Source: Mortierella alpina
Taxonomy: Eukaryota > Mortierellomycota > Mortierellomycetes > Mortierellales > Mortierellaceae
NCBI GenBank assembly: GCA_029449245.1
Contig: JANATF010000008.1
Span: 1,302,001 to 1,366,000 of the forward strand
Reading direction: 5' to 3'
Length of the DNA stretch: 64,000 bases
In this document: one piece after another, positions 1-11,332 of the stretch
Numbering within the stretch: the stretch's first letter is position 1
How the letters are laid out: every line of letters begins with the position of its first letter
Program-made: the position numbers and the translations under genes
Notes under the pieces: model-generated
Databases searched by the model: none
What the model saw: the letters and a program-made list of their open reading frames with translations, nothing else
What the model was told of the DNA's origin: nothing

Positions 1-595
1 ATTTTTTTTTCTCTGTTCTGTTCTCTTTTGTCGCGCTCTCATGGAAAATCTGTCGTTTTTTTTTGGGCAGATGGGGGGATGTCCAGGACATTTGGTTTGT
101 GGGTGCTCTCTACCCTCCTCCGCTCACTCGTGCTCTCAACTAAGCAAGACGATATCTCCACGATGGGAATGCGATTTCATTTCGACAATTTGTGGCGAGA
201 TGTGTTCTTTTTGGGTCGGAAGCAGCTTTTTCTGGTAGACCATAATCGTTTTTGACATTCCGAGGGAGTGGAGGAGGGGATTGAACCTTTTGGGGTCGAA
301 ACCCTCAGCCCACTTTATTATTTTTCCTCTTCTGCATGTATATACGTACGTGCATGAGATAGCGATAGAGAGAAAGAGAGACAAGAGGCAGATGGGAAGA
401 ATGCAATGCTCCATGATATAATGCCTTTTGGGTAATCTGGACAGCACGGAAGTGGTTGAATTAATGTTCCTATTCTATTTCTGGGATTTCTATCTATTTC
501 AACGTTGTTTGCTCTCATGGTCATTGTTTATGTAAGTTGTTGTCGTGTCAACCTAACAAACATTCCTGAACAACCCCCCCCCCCCTCTCTTCTAG
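1..595. other. Non-coding stretch upstream of PB1 gene
   Basis: No convincing coding segment is visible here. The right end is a clear 3' splice site: a run of Cs followed by TCTTCTAG ending at 595. A plausible donor, GTAAGT, lies at 532, which would give a 64-nt intron, but the sequence before it does not read as an obvious exon in the required frame. The left part holds T-rich tracts and a GAGA-rich stretch near 366-385. It may be a long intron, or untranslated leader plus intron, of the gene that follows. Confidence 0.4.
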
Positions 596-1817
596 GTCTT
601 CAACGACGAGCGACGGAGCGTGTAGGAGCAAGTCTAGGCGTGAATGGACGAGCAAGGAGAGGAACGGATCCTGAGAGACCACAGTTGGAACACGCTGCTT
701 CCTTCAATGGCCTGGACGCGCCCTTCCGTCGTTCCCCAGGTCCTGGTCCTTCCTCCCTGGGCCCAGCTGGATCTGAGCCCAGAGCATCACTTCTCTCTCG
801 TCGTAACACGGATGCTCAACGACCCGCACCTTTGAACTTGGGTGGAAACTCGAACCTCGCTGTGGGCGGTCCTGCCTCGGCCGCACCAGCGGTTCCTGTC
901 CCACAATCCGTCCATCCTAATAACTACAACAACAGCAACAACAACATCAATCCCTATCATGATGATCTGAACGATATTGAACAGCATGTGTACGCGCTCA
1001 GCATCGAGTCGCAAGAGTTGACGGTGACAGATCACCCACAACAACAATATCAACAACAGCAGCAATCAACAAACAATGGATATTCAGCTCACAATTCTCC
1101 TGATCTTCGGAACTCGCCCCTTCCTTCTCGGTCCAACTCCAACCCGAGAAACAATTACAAGGCGGCGGGAGGATCGAGTTATGGCAGCAGTCCACCCAGT
1201 CGTGTCGGCACACCACCCGTGTTGGCGGATCTTCGAAGGGTCGGTAGCAATAACAGTGGCAAGATGGGCCTGCGGAGAGAGGACAGTGTCCGGAGTGCAG
1301 CCTCAGGCGGAAGTGGTGGTTCCTTGGGCAACCATGGCATGTACCAGCAACCCAATGGAAACCATTCTAATGGTTACATGAATGGTGCCTCAGAGGGAAC
1401 TTATCTGGACGAACCTGTCTATGCTGGACTTCGCGACAAGGTAAAAAAAAATAATAATGAATTGCTAGGCAAATGGTGGCAGAGTTGATACTTGATAGAT
1501 GTGTCGGATTCTCATCGACGGCTCTCTTTCTTTTTTTTTTTTTCTTCTTGATGATGGATTAGTTGCGAGTCAAGTGCCATTATGTTGATACCAGAGCGGT
1601 TCTAGTACGTGCCGACACCCCCTTGCAAGAGCTGCTGCAGCGGGTTCAGGAAAAGTTCCAGTCCGATCGACCCCTGAAGCTGAAATACAAGGACGAGGAT
1701 CATCATATGTTGTCCATGATCGACGACGAGGACTGGCTGATGGCTCAGCAAGTGCACATGGAGACGACGGGCAGTCTGGATCGCATAGAGCTCTGGTGCT
1801 TTGATGACGATGATTAG
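596..1817 (+). CDS. PB1-domain scaffold protein, 3' part (5' end not resolved)
   Basis: Two exons are visible, 596-1440 and 1563-1817, joined across a 122-nt GT-AG intron; only one frame is open in the first exon. The first exon encodes about 280 residues of Ser/Pro/Asn/Gln-rich, probably disordered sequence. The last 84 residues form a PB1 domain: a basic first strand (LRVKCHYVDTR) with its lysine, and an acidic OPCA-type loop (YKDEDHHMLSMIDDEDW). Having both suggests it can pair on both faces. PB1 domains at the C-terminus after a disordered linker occur in polarity and NADPH-oxidase scaffolds such as Bem1/Scd2 and NoxR/p67phox. No SH3, PX or TPR part is in the window, so the exact family cannot be named. 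It is convergent with the DOP1 gene, whose stop lies 234 bp away. Confidence 0.7.
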
Positions 1818-2051
1818 ATACACAGAGAGATAGAGAAATAGAGCGAGGCTCGAGGGTTCGCGAGGTTTCGTTTCGCCCGCGCCATAGAAGGGTCTACCTA
1901 CACCATTTAGACGAAAAGTAGATAACCGCTCCTGCCCCATTAGATATACACGCCATATAAAAAAGTTCATGAACCTGTCAAGCGATCTTTTTTTTTTTGT
2001 TTGAAATTCTGCGCTCGTCTTTTTTATTTATTTTGTATATTGCCTTGAGAT

Positions 2052-5000
2052 CTAATCCTCTATGTTGCTACCTCCAAGCATATCGCGCTCGATCAGAGCC
2101 TCTATGAACTGCGTGTCTGGCTTGGCTAGCGTGTACGTTGTATGGTACGCATACTGTGCCACATGTGTCAAAAAGAACTCTAGTTCGCGCACACTCTGGA
2201 TCGAGCGCATCGTTAGCATAGGTCTCTTGAGCGGTCTAGACGTCGCCTTGACCACCTGCTGTTGCTGTTGCTGTTGTGGATGCTGTGCAAGAGAGGTCTC
2301 GGACGTGGTATGGCGTTGCTGCTCTCCTGGCTGGCCCTGACCCATCATAACAACCGACAAGGATGAAGTGGAGGAATGTTGCAGTGACAAACTCGATTCA
2401 AAGGACGATAGCTGCTCCAATATGTCGTTCTCTGTCAGCCATTTATCCTCATCTGCTAATGTCGATTGCTGCTGCTGCTGCTGCTGACGGTACTGCTCAT
2501 GGACATTCGAATAGCCAGCGTCTGCTCCAGAGTTGTTGGATCCTACCATCGTACTAGTATTGCTGCTACTGACATATCCTTCCAGGGGAGCCTCCTCAAA
2601 CAGCTTCTTGCCAAGTCGATCCATCAATGCATGGGGCATAGCCTCTCCCATGGGCGAATGCATAACGGTTTTACGGATCGCGTCAGAGATGAAGATCCAT
2701 TGATGACTAAAAAAAATATGAAAAACAGGCCTCGTGAGTTTCAAGTGAATGCCTTGTAAACGGATGGGTCTTTGTGTTGACCAGACCAGTAGGCTTACAT
2801 GAAATAGGTGCCGTCCTCTAGAACAAAAAGAAGGTCCAGGAATTTGCATGCTGACAAGAACAAGCTGACTTGATCTTGACGCTCGTTTTCGTCGGTCAAG
2901 AATAAGTTGAATAGCTGAATCTACAAGGTGCAACAAAATGAAGGATGTGAGTGTTGATTCGCACCCCCAAGACCATCTTTGATGGCTCATTCCTTGCGAC
3001 GGTGAAGCTGAAGGACGTCCGGGTGCTTACAAGTTCAGTAAGGAGCACGGGCCAGAAGTTGTTCAAATGTTGATTGGAGATGCGGCAGAGCAAAACGCGA
3101 AGACAAAGATAGATCTACAGGTTATGGAATAAGAGAAAAAAACATCGTGTTCGTAGAGAGTCCAATTCTTTTCCTTCTTTCAACTACTGCACACGGTATA
3201 TGCGCCGCGCCCCGAATTTCTGGTCCATACCTCAGGATGCACCTGTTCCGTGGAGCTAAGTTTCAACAGTTCAACAAGTTTTTCCTGGATGTTTGGTAAC
3301 TGTGGGAGATACTGGTCGACGGTACCGCACCAAATGATAAATGTCAACCGGCGTAGCATCAGGGCTCTGTTTAGCGACTCCTGGTCTCGACTCGTGAACA
3401 GTGCGCTAGTGGGCGAAGTCGAAATTCGTCCTATGTTGCACAAACATGAAGCGTTGTTAGGAAAACATGCCCGTGGTTCAGTAAGATATAATATATCGGC
3501 AGAACAGCTCTCAACGAGGTACGATCTCATGTTCAAACATACCTAACAGCTCCACCAGGCGGTCTTTCTCGGCTGTCATGGCAGTCTGGATCAATACACG
3601 CCATTTCCTTGCCACAGCAGGTCCCATGGCAAAGAACCTGTTGTCCAGGAACACCTCCCAGACTTCCTTGCGCCAAGTCCTGTACGCGAATGGTATCCTA
3701 GAGATCTCACAGAGTAGATCCACTGAAGAGTCGTTGATTCCTACCCGTGATTTCAGCGAGGGTGCTATCACGTAGTACATCAAGTTGGTAATGGCGGTCG
3801 TCACTCGATCTTGTTCCTGCAGTATCTTCCGTAGATTTGGGATCACCAACTGGCATAGCGTCACCAGAATCTGTTGAATAAGCACATCTTCTTTGGTCTT
3901 TCCTGCACGCTTAGCCTGCTCAGCCTCAGTCATGTTGGTGGATGGAGGTCTCGTTGATTCGCGCGAGTCATCTAGAGAAACAGCAATACATGAGTTTCCA
4001 TGGAAATTTTTTCTCTCGTGCAAAAAGACGCATGTCTGAAGAAATGAACCTACCACTCTCTTCGAGAACTTCAAAGTCTTGTGGGTTCCTATTACGAAGC
4101 CATATTCCCTGATCGAACGAACGACCGGCGATCAACACACAATAGTCCAGAACACGCTGATAGAGATCCGAGGCGTCGCGCCGGATTTTCTTGTCGTCAA
4201 AGTAGGTCGTCTGCGATAACCGGTCGCTGAGCACAGTCATAACGCGGAGCAGAGAGGGGAACGCATACTTGTATGTGGTAGCCTGAGGAAAGTAGTCCCG
4301 CACAAAATTCATGCACAGTGGCCAAAGGTCCACGAGTGATTCTACAGCAGGAAGATACGTACAGTAGATCTCCAGGAATCGAAGAAGTACAATGTCGGTG
4401 CTAAACTCAGAAATAGGAGTATTGAAGGATTAGTTGCGATTCTTTTTTTTTTTTTTGGCCTAGATCCCACGTTGCACCATTGCCGTGTCCTTGACTCCAC
4501 TTACGCTTTGCTGATGCGTAGATTTGGCCGCTTGGACCGCGTGATTGCCATTCCTTGCGTCCTAGCGCGTATGCTTTCAATCAGGGTCAAGAAAATGGCC
4601 AACGGTGAAGCTCCTGGTACCACTCGCAAGATGTCCAGAGTTCGGTAGTCGAGTTCTGATTTCTGATTTTCCAGATCCAGTGCTGACGGATTCTCGGCCA
4701 AGAACAGCTCAACAAAGGCCTCGGTGACCTCGGACGGGTAAGATTTGTACAGTCCTGCCAAGATGCGTTTCACTCTTGCCCGGGAGCGCTCGCCCACAAA
4801 CTCAAGCGACACAGCCTCCGTCTCTGACGTCGCAGATAACTTCTGGCTATCGAATACAGCCCATAGGTCTACAAAGACCTGAACAATGCCCACAATATTG
4901 TAGAGAACAGTATCTCTGGCCTGGAATGGTTTCGAAAAGCGAAAATGCAGGCGTGCGGTTGAAATGTGAGCATATCTTTCATCAACTGTGAGTCGATTTG

Positions 5001-8000
5001 TCATTTTCGTATGAGAAATCCGCAACTGACCTTGTTCTCCTGGAAGGAATCGCTTGAATGGACTTCAAGGCTGAGGACGTTAGCCACCAGACCCTGAGTT
5101 CCACGCTGACCATCGCTCCATTCCTGCCTGTGCACAGAGTCAACCTCCTCTCCGAGACGCGCCTCTGACAAGCTGAAGGTGAGGAGTCTCTCGAACCCCG
5201 TCAAAAATATCATCAGGTCCTGATCAGTCAAACTGGGAGATCCTGTGGGGCATTGTTTAGGGTTGGTGTATGCTTCGAGCAGGAAGGCACGACTCCTAAG
5301 GATCTGGTCACAAAGGCACTGGGTGATCGGCAGCAAGACTTTGCGAAAGTAGTTGGTCAAAAAAGGGAGCGCCAGCATCAAAAAGTCCATCCAATGTTGC
5401 AATATGGGGCGATTCGTTGGGACCGAAAGCGCATCAAAGACTGTCTTGACAAAGAGCGGTGATGAACCAACGATGCGGAACAAACTCTCTTGAGTGTCGC
5501 CGTTGGTTTGGTTGGATCCCGTTGAGCCCTCAAATGTGGACATTGAGCTCTCCCGAGGAAGCGATCCGTGTTGAGATCCAGTAGGAGCTGCCATGCTCGC
5601 TTTCTTGACTGGAGTGGTTCCCATGAGAATTGTCGCGTGCAGCAAATGGAGCAGCCTGCTTTGCAGATCGAGCCGGCCGTGGTTGATGCAGTAGAGCATT
5701 TTGTTGATAACAGTCTTGTGAATCACTGTCAACAAGTTGATGTCGATGTGGTCGATCTTGGAAATGATGAAGTGAAGGAAATCCGCAGCCACCATGTGTA
5801 TCTCCTCGTTTAAATCCAGCATTGACTTGAACTCGTTGGAGGGCTCACTCTCGATAAATCTCAAGGCCGATCTAACAAAACAATCTAGATATGTCGGCGG
5901 AACCTTTTTATCTATGAGGGGACGTCCAGAACAGAGTACTGTCAGTGAATAAAACGCTTGCGCCAGTTGCTCAAAAGTATCGTCCCTCAAGACGCTGCTG
6001 CTATACCTGTAAGGCCCAGGATGTCCGCCACTGCTGGAATCATATCTACAGGAACAGGTGACTGGCGTATGGAGCGAAGAAATCCGAGCCCCCCGAAGCG
6101 AAACACGGTGAGGAGGGTATTAAAGACGTACTGGACCTGCGCCTGGTTGAAATTCCTGACGTAATAATGCACCGAGAAGTATTCATTGTGGAACGTCTCT
6201 TCTGCCTGGCTCCGTACAATGGATTGGTCAAAAAGTACGAGCAGCAGTGGATCCAGAAGTCTTGGGTATGATTTTAGGTTGCTACGAATCCACGTTTCTC
6301 CTGCTCTCCTGTTCGAAGGGTTGGTACTACTGAGCGAATCCAGCATGAGCATCATCGGTCGAACAAACGCCATTGAGTTATGTTGAATGTCATCTGAGAG
6401 CGGTAGAGAGACGTAGAAAGAGGTGAGAGGGCTGTGTCAGAGAAACCTGATCATTAATGGTTTCCGCAGACAGGGTGGTTGAGAATAACAGATCGCGGAT
6501 ATTGTCCTACCAGAAAGACGCCAGAAAACTCCAAACTTTTGAAAAGCGTCGACGCGGGCCTTTGCACTGTCAGCAACTAAATAAGATGCCACGGCGCTTT
6601 CCACCTCATGGCTGAGCGAGGTAACGTCCTGTAGCATCCATATGAGCTGAGAGGCACGGAGATGTAGCTGCATGAACTCCTGTGCTAGATAAGCCCATAT
6701 CCTGTCCACGATTGGCCTTATGTGTTGACGGTTATCCAGGAATGATGGGTGGACCACCTTAAGGTCTACTGTTAACTCGACCATCGTTGATACCAGGGCA
6801 TCTATGGTTGCAAAGTCCTCCACCTGGCAAGCACATGAAAAAGATGAGTGAACGAACGACCCTGTGGGTATTCTCGCCATCAGGGCAATGATAGTCGCTC
6901 ACTCAATCCTATCCTTACCTTGCAGCTAGCAGTGCGCATTTGTTCAAGCCAGAAGCCTGAAAAGTAGCCTTGAGAATTACTTGGCGGGGACTGATGTTTT
7001 GACAGGATGGACAGAATTTTGCATGCCTTTTGTATCATTGCTCTCGAGGTCCGCGTGTGCACCCCCTCCTCGTCATTCATAGCCTCTTGCAGGACACTGC
7101 CAATAAAGCTTTGCACAAGCGACAATGCTTCTTGCGTCAAAATCTGGCCATTAATGCCTGCATACTCTCTGGCTGATACATCCTGCGGCTCATCGGTCTT
7201 CTGAGGTTGGAGCATGTAAAAATCCTCTATGTAATCCTTGGCGCTCATGCCAGACTCGAAGGCAACGATCTTTGCTGCTTTGTTCGCCTGATCTGCCTTC
7301 CCTTGTGAAGCGGATGGTGTGGGTGTGGATGATTTTGATTTGGGCGCTCGAGATGGCTGGGATCCTTGAACTAACTGATTCGTTTGAGGCGCAAAGACAG
7401 ACGCCGGTATATGTCTGAAGAGCATCAGGCAAAGTGAGAGCGCGTTGTTGATCTGGTCTGCGTACTGGAGAACCTTGTCCTGCGCGGTAATATCCTATTT
7501 GAGAGAATGGGGCAAGTGCGTTGAAGGTCAATTTGGTGCCCGCTATACCGTACTATGAGCTTTCATTCTAATACCAAAATGCTTCATACCTGGATCTTGG
7601 TCAAGAGGAAGAGCAGAAACATGGGTACATGCATGTGCTGCATCTCTTCATCATTGACCTTGAAGGAGTTTAGGAAGAAGATGACCAGGTCCAGCGCGTA
7701 TGGATCTTTGTCAGACTCTGCAGGGAAGTTGTCATAGACTGCCTCTGACAGCTTTTTCCAGATGAGGTATGGGTCCGTCATATCGATCCACATGGTCGCT
7801 GTTTGGATCAGCTATGCAATCGAGAGAGGTTATACGACGTTAGTATGGGCGTCGTTGTTGGTACGCTATTGTCGGTCGACTAATTGTTTTCTCACCTCTG
7901 CTCCATGATTTCCCGAATCGACATGCCTCTTCAGCGATTGCAAAGCGTCCAGAAACACAGCCTGGATTACAGGGTATCCAATATCCCACTCATCTAGAAG

Positions 8001-9605
8001 GGACACGAACACGCGATAGGGCTTCTGGCTCTCCTGTAACACCTCGCCATCCGACAGTAGGATGCTTTGTAAACCGACAATAAGTGCTGTTTTGGCTGGC
8101 CCATCAAACACCTTTTTCTTCCCTTCTTGAGCGCCTGTGTCACATTCAAGAATGTATGCGGTTAGGACACACGACTGCGTAGGGGTATCAGTTGAATATA
8201 TTTGAAACGCCAGCTTACCTAGTAACCAGGCATAAAGTCGGCGGTTCAGTGACATGTCCTTGCGCAACACGACTCCAACGGCAGCTTTCACAAGAACTGT
8301 AAGGTCGTTGTCCTCTATTAATCTAAAGTAAGATCGTATGATAGTCGCCAGGTCAGAGTGTGATTCATTATGCATAAAGAAATAGCACAGTCCCTGGCTT
8401 AGAGCATACCCATTGCTGATCGGGAAATGGACCACCATCAGGTCCAGCATGGCGCGCTGGACAAGAACTTGGGAATCCCCAACCGCGGCCGAGAACGCCC
8501 TGACCATTAGTCCAGCATCGTCGCCCAACACGAATGCCACATCTAGTACAAAATAACCACGGCGACATGTGTCAGAAAAGTATCAAGTGTGTATCCCGCG
8601 CGCCCGCGGCAGTTTCTAAACACCACCTACCCTCTGTATTCGTCAACAAAGGCATCCTCCGCCCAAGGTAGTGCAGTGCAGGGCCTCGATGTGGTGAAGA
8701 GGTTATGAGAATCAACCACATGCACTGGAAGAAGAACGTCTCATCCACGGACTTGCGCAAGCTATCCATGATGTTGAGCACTCTGTCAAAGAACTCGCTC
8801 CCTTCCTCGTCCAGTCCTGGTAGCAATCCGATCATAAAGCTTTTGAGACATGGCTTTAATCGATCCTTCAGCGGCAGGTAGTATTTTTCGTAGATGTCGA
8901 GTAGTTGAGGCTAAAAGAGATCGTGGAGTATTGTGTGAGTGGTTTACTTCGTCAATCGGTCCGAGTACAGATCTGCAGTGACGGCGACAGTTCCATGGTA
9001 CCTTCACTGACAAGGACGCGTATTGTAAGAATGGGAACAGACCATACGACCACAGTGTGATGTCCTCTGCCAATTGATCGGGCTAACGTGTCCAAAAGGA
9101 TGTGGGTATGCGTGAGTTGCTCGTGTAAAGGCTCTGTCCTTCTTGCTGCGCGTTGAAGCTGCGCGTCCCTAGTTTTTGTACAGATGATGAAAGGCACATA
9201 CCCCGATGGTCTCCAGGACATAAGCATATACATCCAGTGTCTTTCCATGTACTCCTGCAGGCAGAGCCGGGTTGAGGCACTGCGCCAAACGCTTCGCGAC
9301 CGTGAGACTGCGGGGAATGACCGTATACTGAGGATACGCTTGGAACGACTAGTACATAGAATGGGATAAGCAGGCCACGACATTCGTTCCCGTAGAGGTC
9401 AGTGCTTCTGGTATCACTCTCTGGTAGCGCTTTGCCAAGCCTTACCGAACAACTCACCCTCATGATCTTTAGGAGAAATGGATTGACATCCGCCCATTCG
9501 TTCACATTGTCGAATGACTGCAGGTTCCTGTCCACAAGCTGGACATATTTTTTGTAGCGAGGATCGTTGTTCAAGTCTAGCAAGTGCCAAGGAGAACAAA
9601 AAGTC

Positions 9606-9638
<33 letters not shown>

Positions 9639-9944
9639 GCGATTCCGTTAATCAGCTGGCGCTTTGTCAAAGGCTACAAGTCCCGCCAGACACAACACTG
9701 CCCAAGAAGTGCGCGAGAGGTTAAGAGATGAGAGTGAGAAAGAGAGAGGAACGCAGGCTGCCTTGCCTCTGTTCTTGTTGTTAGAGCCGCCCCAAGAGTG
9801 GGACGGGGGAGTCTTTGGCGAGGGTGAAGGTGACCGAAGCTGGCTTGCGCCTATGGCGATGTTCTTTGGGATGGCGCTCTGCTTTGGGGAGACCAGAGTC
9901 GGCGATGGCGGCCGGGGTGATGACGAGAAGCCAGGCTCAGCCAT
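2052..9944 (-). CDS. DOP1: DOP1/Dopey family protein (endosome-Golgi trafficking)
   Basis: Reading splice sites gives 19 exons: 9944-9767, 9576-9458, 9348-9202, 9082-9002, 8910-8631, 8542-8219, 8134-7896, 7811-7590, 7494-6919, 6823-6511, 6393-6007, 5911-5031, 4920-4505, 4400-4054, 3971-3543, 3430-3231, 3114-3031, 2920-2799, 2706-2052. They sum to 6000 nt, or 1999 residues, in frame throughout. The N-terminal Dopey signature is clear: DPRYKKYVQLVDRNLQSFD, NEWADV, then VAKRLAQCLNPALPAGVH and LFPFLQYASLSVKPQLLDIY. A Ser/Pro-rich leader of about 55 residues precedes it, and two glutamine tracts sit near the C-terminus (about 2466-2489 and 2255-2280). DOP1 proteins are large peripheral membrane proteins that work with Mon2 and the Neo1-type flippase on Golgi and endosomes. 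The start at 9944 is the last Met before the Dopey domain in an open frame. The first intron is GC-AG. The 84-nt intron at 8218-8135 is in frame and could be retained. Confidence 0.88.
9577..9766 (-). other. GC-AG intron in DOP1 (intron 1)
   Basis: Exon 1 ends AACAGAG and the intron begins GCAAGG, the usual context of the GC donor subclass. It ends in TTGCTAG. Both flanks are phase 1, and joining them restores the Asp that opens the conserved Dopey start. No GT donor close by gives the same frame. A 31-nt T tract (on the coding strand) lies close to the 3' splice site. Confidence 0.7.
9607..9637. repeat. 31-nt poly(A) tract inside DOP1 intron 1
   Basis: An uninterrupted run of 31 A on the plus strand, directly followed by CGCGAT. 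On the DOP1 coding strand it is a T tract that could serve as the polypyrimidine tract of the GC-AG intron. Confidence 0.95.
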
Positions 9945-10435
9945 GGCAACTGGTGGAGCTGGTCCTGAGAAGGGGGAGGTCTTTTCGTTGGTCTTGGCTG
10001 ACGTGGCCAGGAATGGATGCGGTTGCACTCGCGCGAGATGTGACGCAGCAAGGGATGCGGATGGAGCGGCCAATGGGCTAGCAGGACGGATGCAAGGACT
10101 GGAGGATGCGGATGGGGGATGGGATTGCAGGGGGCCAGAGTCAAGAACGAAGGGACGAGAGAGAGTGTGTGTGTGTTTGCATCCAGAGTACATGTAGCAC
10201 GGGATTTTGGTGACAGCACATATGGCCATATGGCTGTGGGCTGCGAGTGAAAAAGCCCTGCCGTCTGATTGGAGCACGCGCGCGACTGCCACGATGCAGT
10301 GCCGATTTGCGCGTGGATCGGTCTCAACAGCCAGAGCCTTCATAATCATGTCGTTGTTTTTATTGCTTGAGAAATACGGCAGCTAGAGCAGAGACTACTT
10401 GGACGTGTTAACGTTAACCTCAATGTCGAGATTGT
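9945..10435. other. Intergenic, DOP1 upstream region
   Basis: This holds the DOP1 promoter and leader and the 3' flank of the secreted-protein gene. It is rich in alternating GC/AT and has a short GT run near 10168-10177. A reading frame runs through part of it upstream of the DOP1 Met, but it has no recognisable protein. No clear TATA box is seen. Confidence 0.5.
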
Positions 10436-11332
10436 TCAGCAGCGTGCGGAGTCCCAGAGACTGCTGCGGCCCGCGGAGCAGGCCGCTGGAATCTCCTTGT
10501 TGGAGAGATACTGAAAGCGAGGCGCGAGCTGGCGCTCCAAATCGTCGCGAAGCGCGAGAACTATGCTGGCATCCTCGGCATCCTCGCAACCAGAGCTGCA
10601 CACGAACTTGGGACCGACACTTGCAGCAACATCAATATCTGCCTGTGTGCCGCTGCTTACATCAACCACGGCATCATCCAGCTTGGGCGGCTGCTCACTC
10701 GAAAGAGAAGTTTCGGGCTCAACCGCCGGGGCAAGAGCTGCCGTCTCAGGAGCCAGAACTGAGTCTGGGGCTAGAGTCTCGGGAATGGGCATGATAACAG
10801 TGTGGGTCATGCTCTCGGTGATGTCCTTGGCAAGTCTTTCAGCACTCACATGCTTCTGAATGAGATCCAGTATTATTTTTTCGATCACTGCGTTCAAAGC
10901 TTCCATTTCTTTCTCGGCTTGCTCGCTCTTGGACCAGGGGATCCTCAGGCTGTCATCATGAGTGACAGCATCAAGAATGACGGGAGCTAGCGCCTCAGAG
11001 GCGCAAGCTTTCTTGGCATCATCGATCCTCGACTGCACTGTGATCGTGAGTGTGGCCTTTTCCTTGGGCAGGTCTTTCGATCCACTGGTGACCTTGGCAG
11101 TCTCCATTTCGCGCATCAGGTCATCGAGTTGAGCTTGGGCAATATCTGCATAATGATCAGCCGAGGCTTGCACGATGGCATTCAATGCAGATTGGTCCTG
11201 GATCGTGCACTCTGAGCAAAGGCTGGACACTGTAGGTGCAGTGATGATGTCCACAATTCCGACCAGAGGCGCGGCAGAAGCGATAGTGGCAAGAGCCGCT
11301 GAGATCAGCAAGACAGAGGCAGAGAATTTCAT
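10436..11332 (-). CDS. Secreted protein of unknown function
   Basis: A single-exon frame of 298 residues. It begins with a textbook signal peptide: MKFSASVLLISAALATIASA, cleaved probably after ASA. A CSEC motif follows at about residues 38-41. The middle (about 45-185) is charged and probably helical. Residues 185-235 are Pro/Ala/Glu-rich and look like a linker, and a short cysteine pair (CSSGC) follows. I do not recognise a family. The last ~17 residues look less natural than those encoded in the -1-shifted frame, which stays open to 10395, so the true C-terminus may differ through a sequencing error, frameshift or tiny intron near 10480-10510. It lies downstream of no partner and is probably an extracellular or cell-wall protein. 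Confidence 0.7.
   Translation of the reverse strand: MKFSASVLLISAALATIASAAPLVGIVDIITAPTVSSLCSECTIQDQSALNAIVQASADHYADIAQAQLDDLMREMETAKVTSGSKDLPKEKATLTITVQSRIDDAKKACASEALAPVILDAVTHDDSLRIPWSKSEQAEKEMEALNAVIEKIILDLIQKHVSAERLAKDITESMTHTVIMPIPETLAPDSVLAPETAALAPAVEPETSLSSEQPPKLDDAVVDVSSGTQADIDVAASVGPKFVCSSGCEDAEDASIVLALRDDLERQLAPRFQYLSNKEIPAACSAGRSSLWDSARC

Noticed and set aside
9664-10197. 177-codon plus-strand frame opposite DOP1 exon 1
   Set aside because: It mirrors the Ser/Pro-rich DOP1 leader and intron; the DOP1 reading is supported by phase-matched splicing into the Dopey domain.
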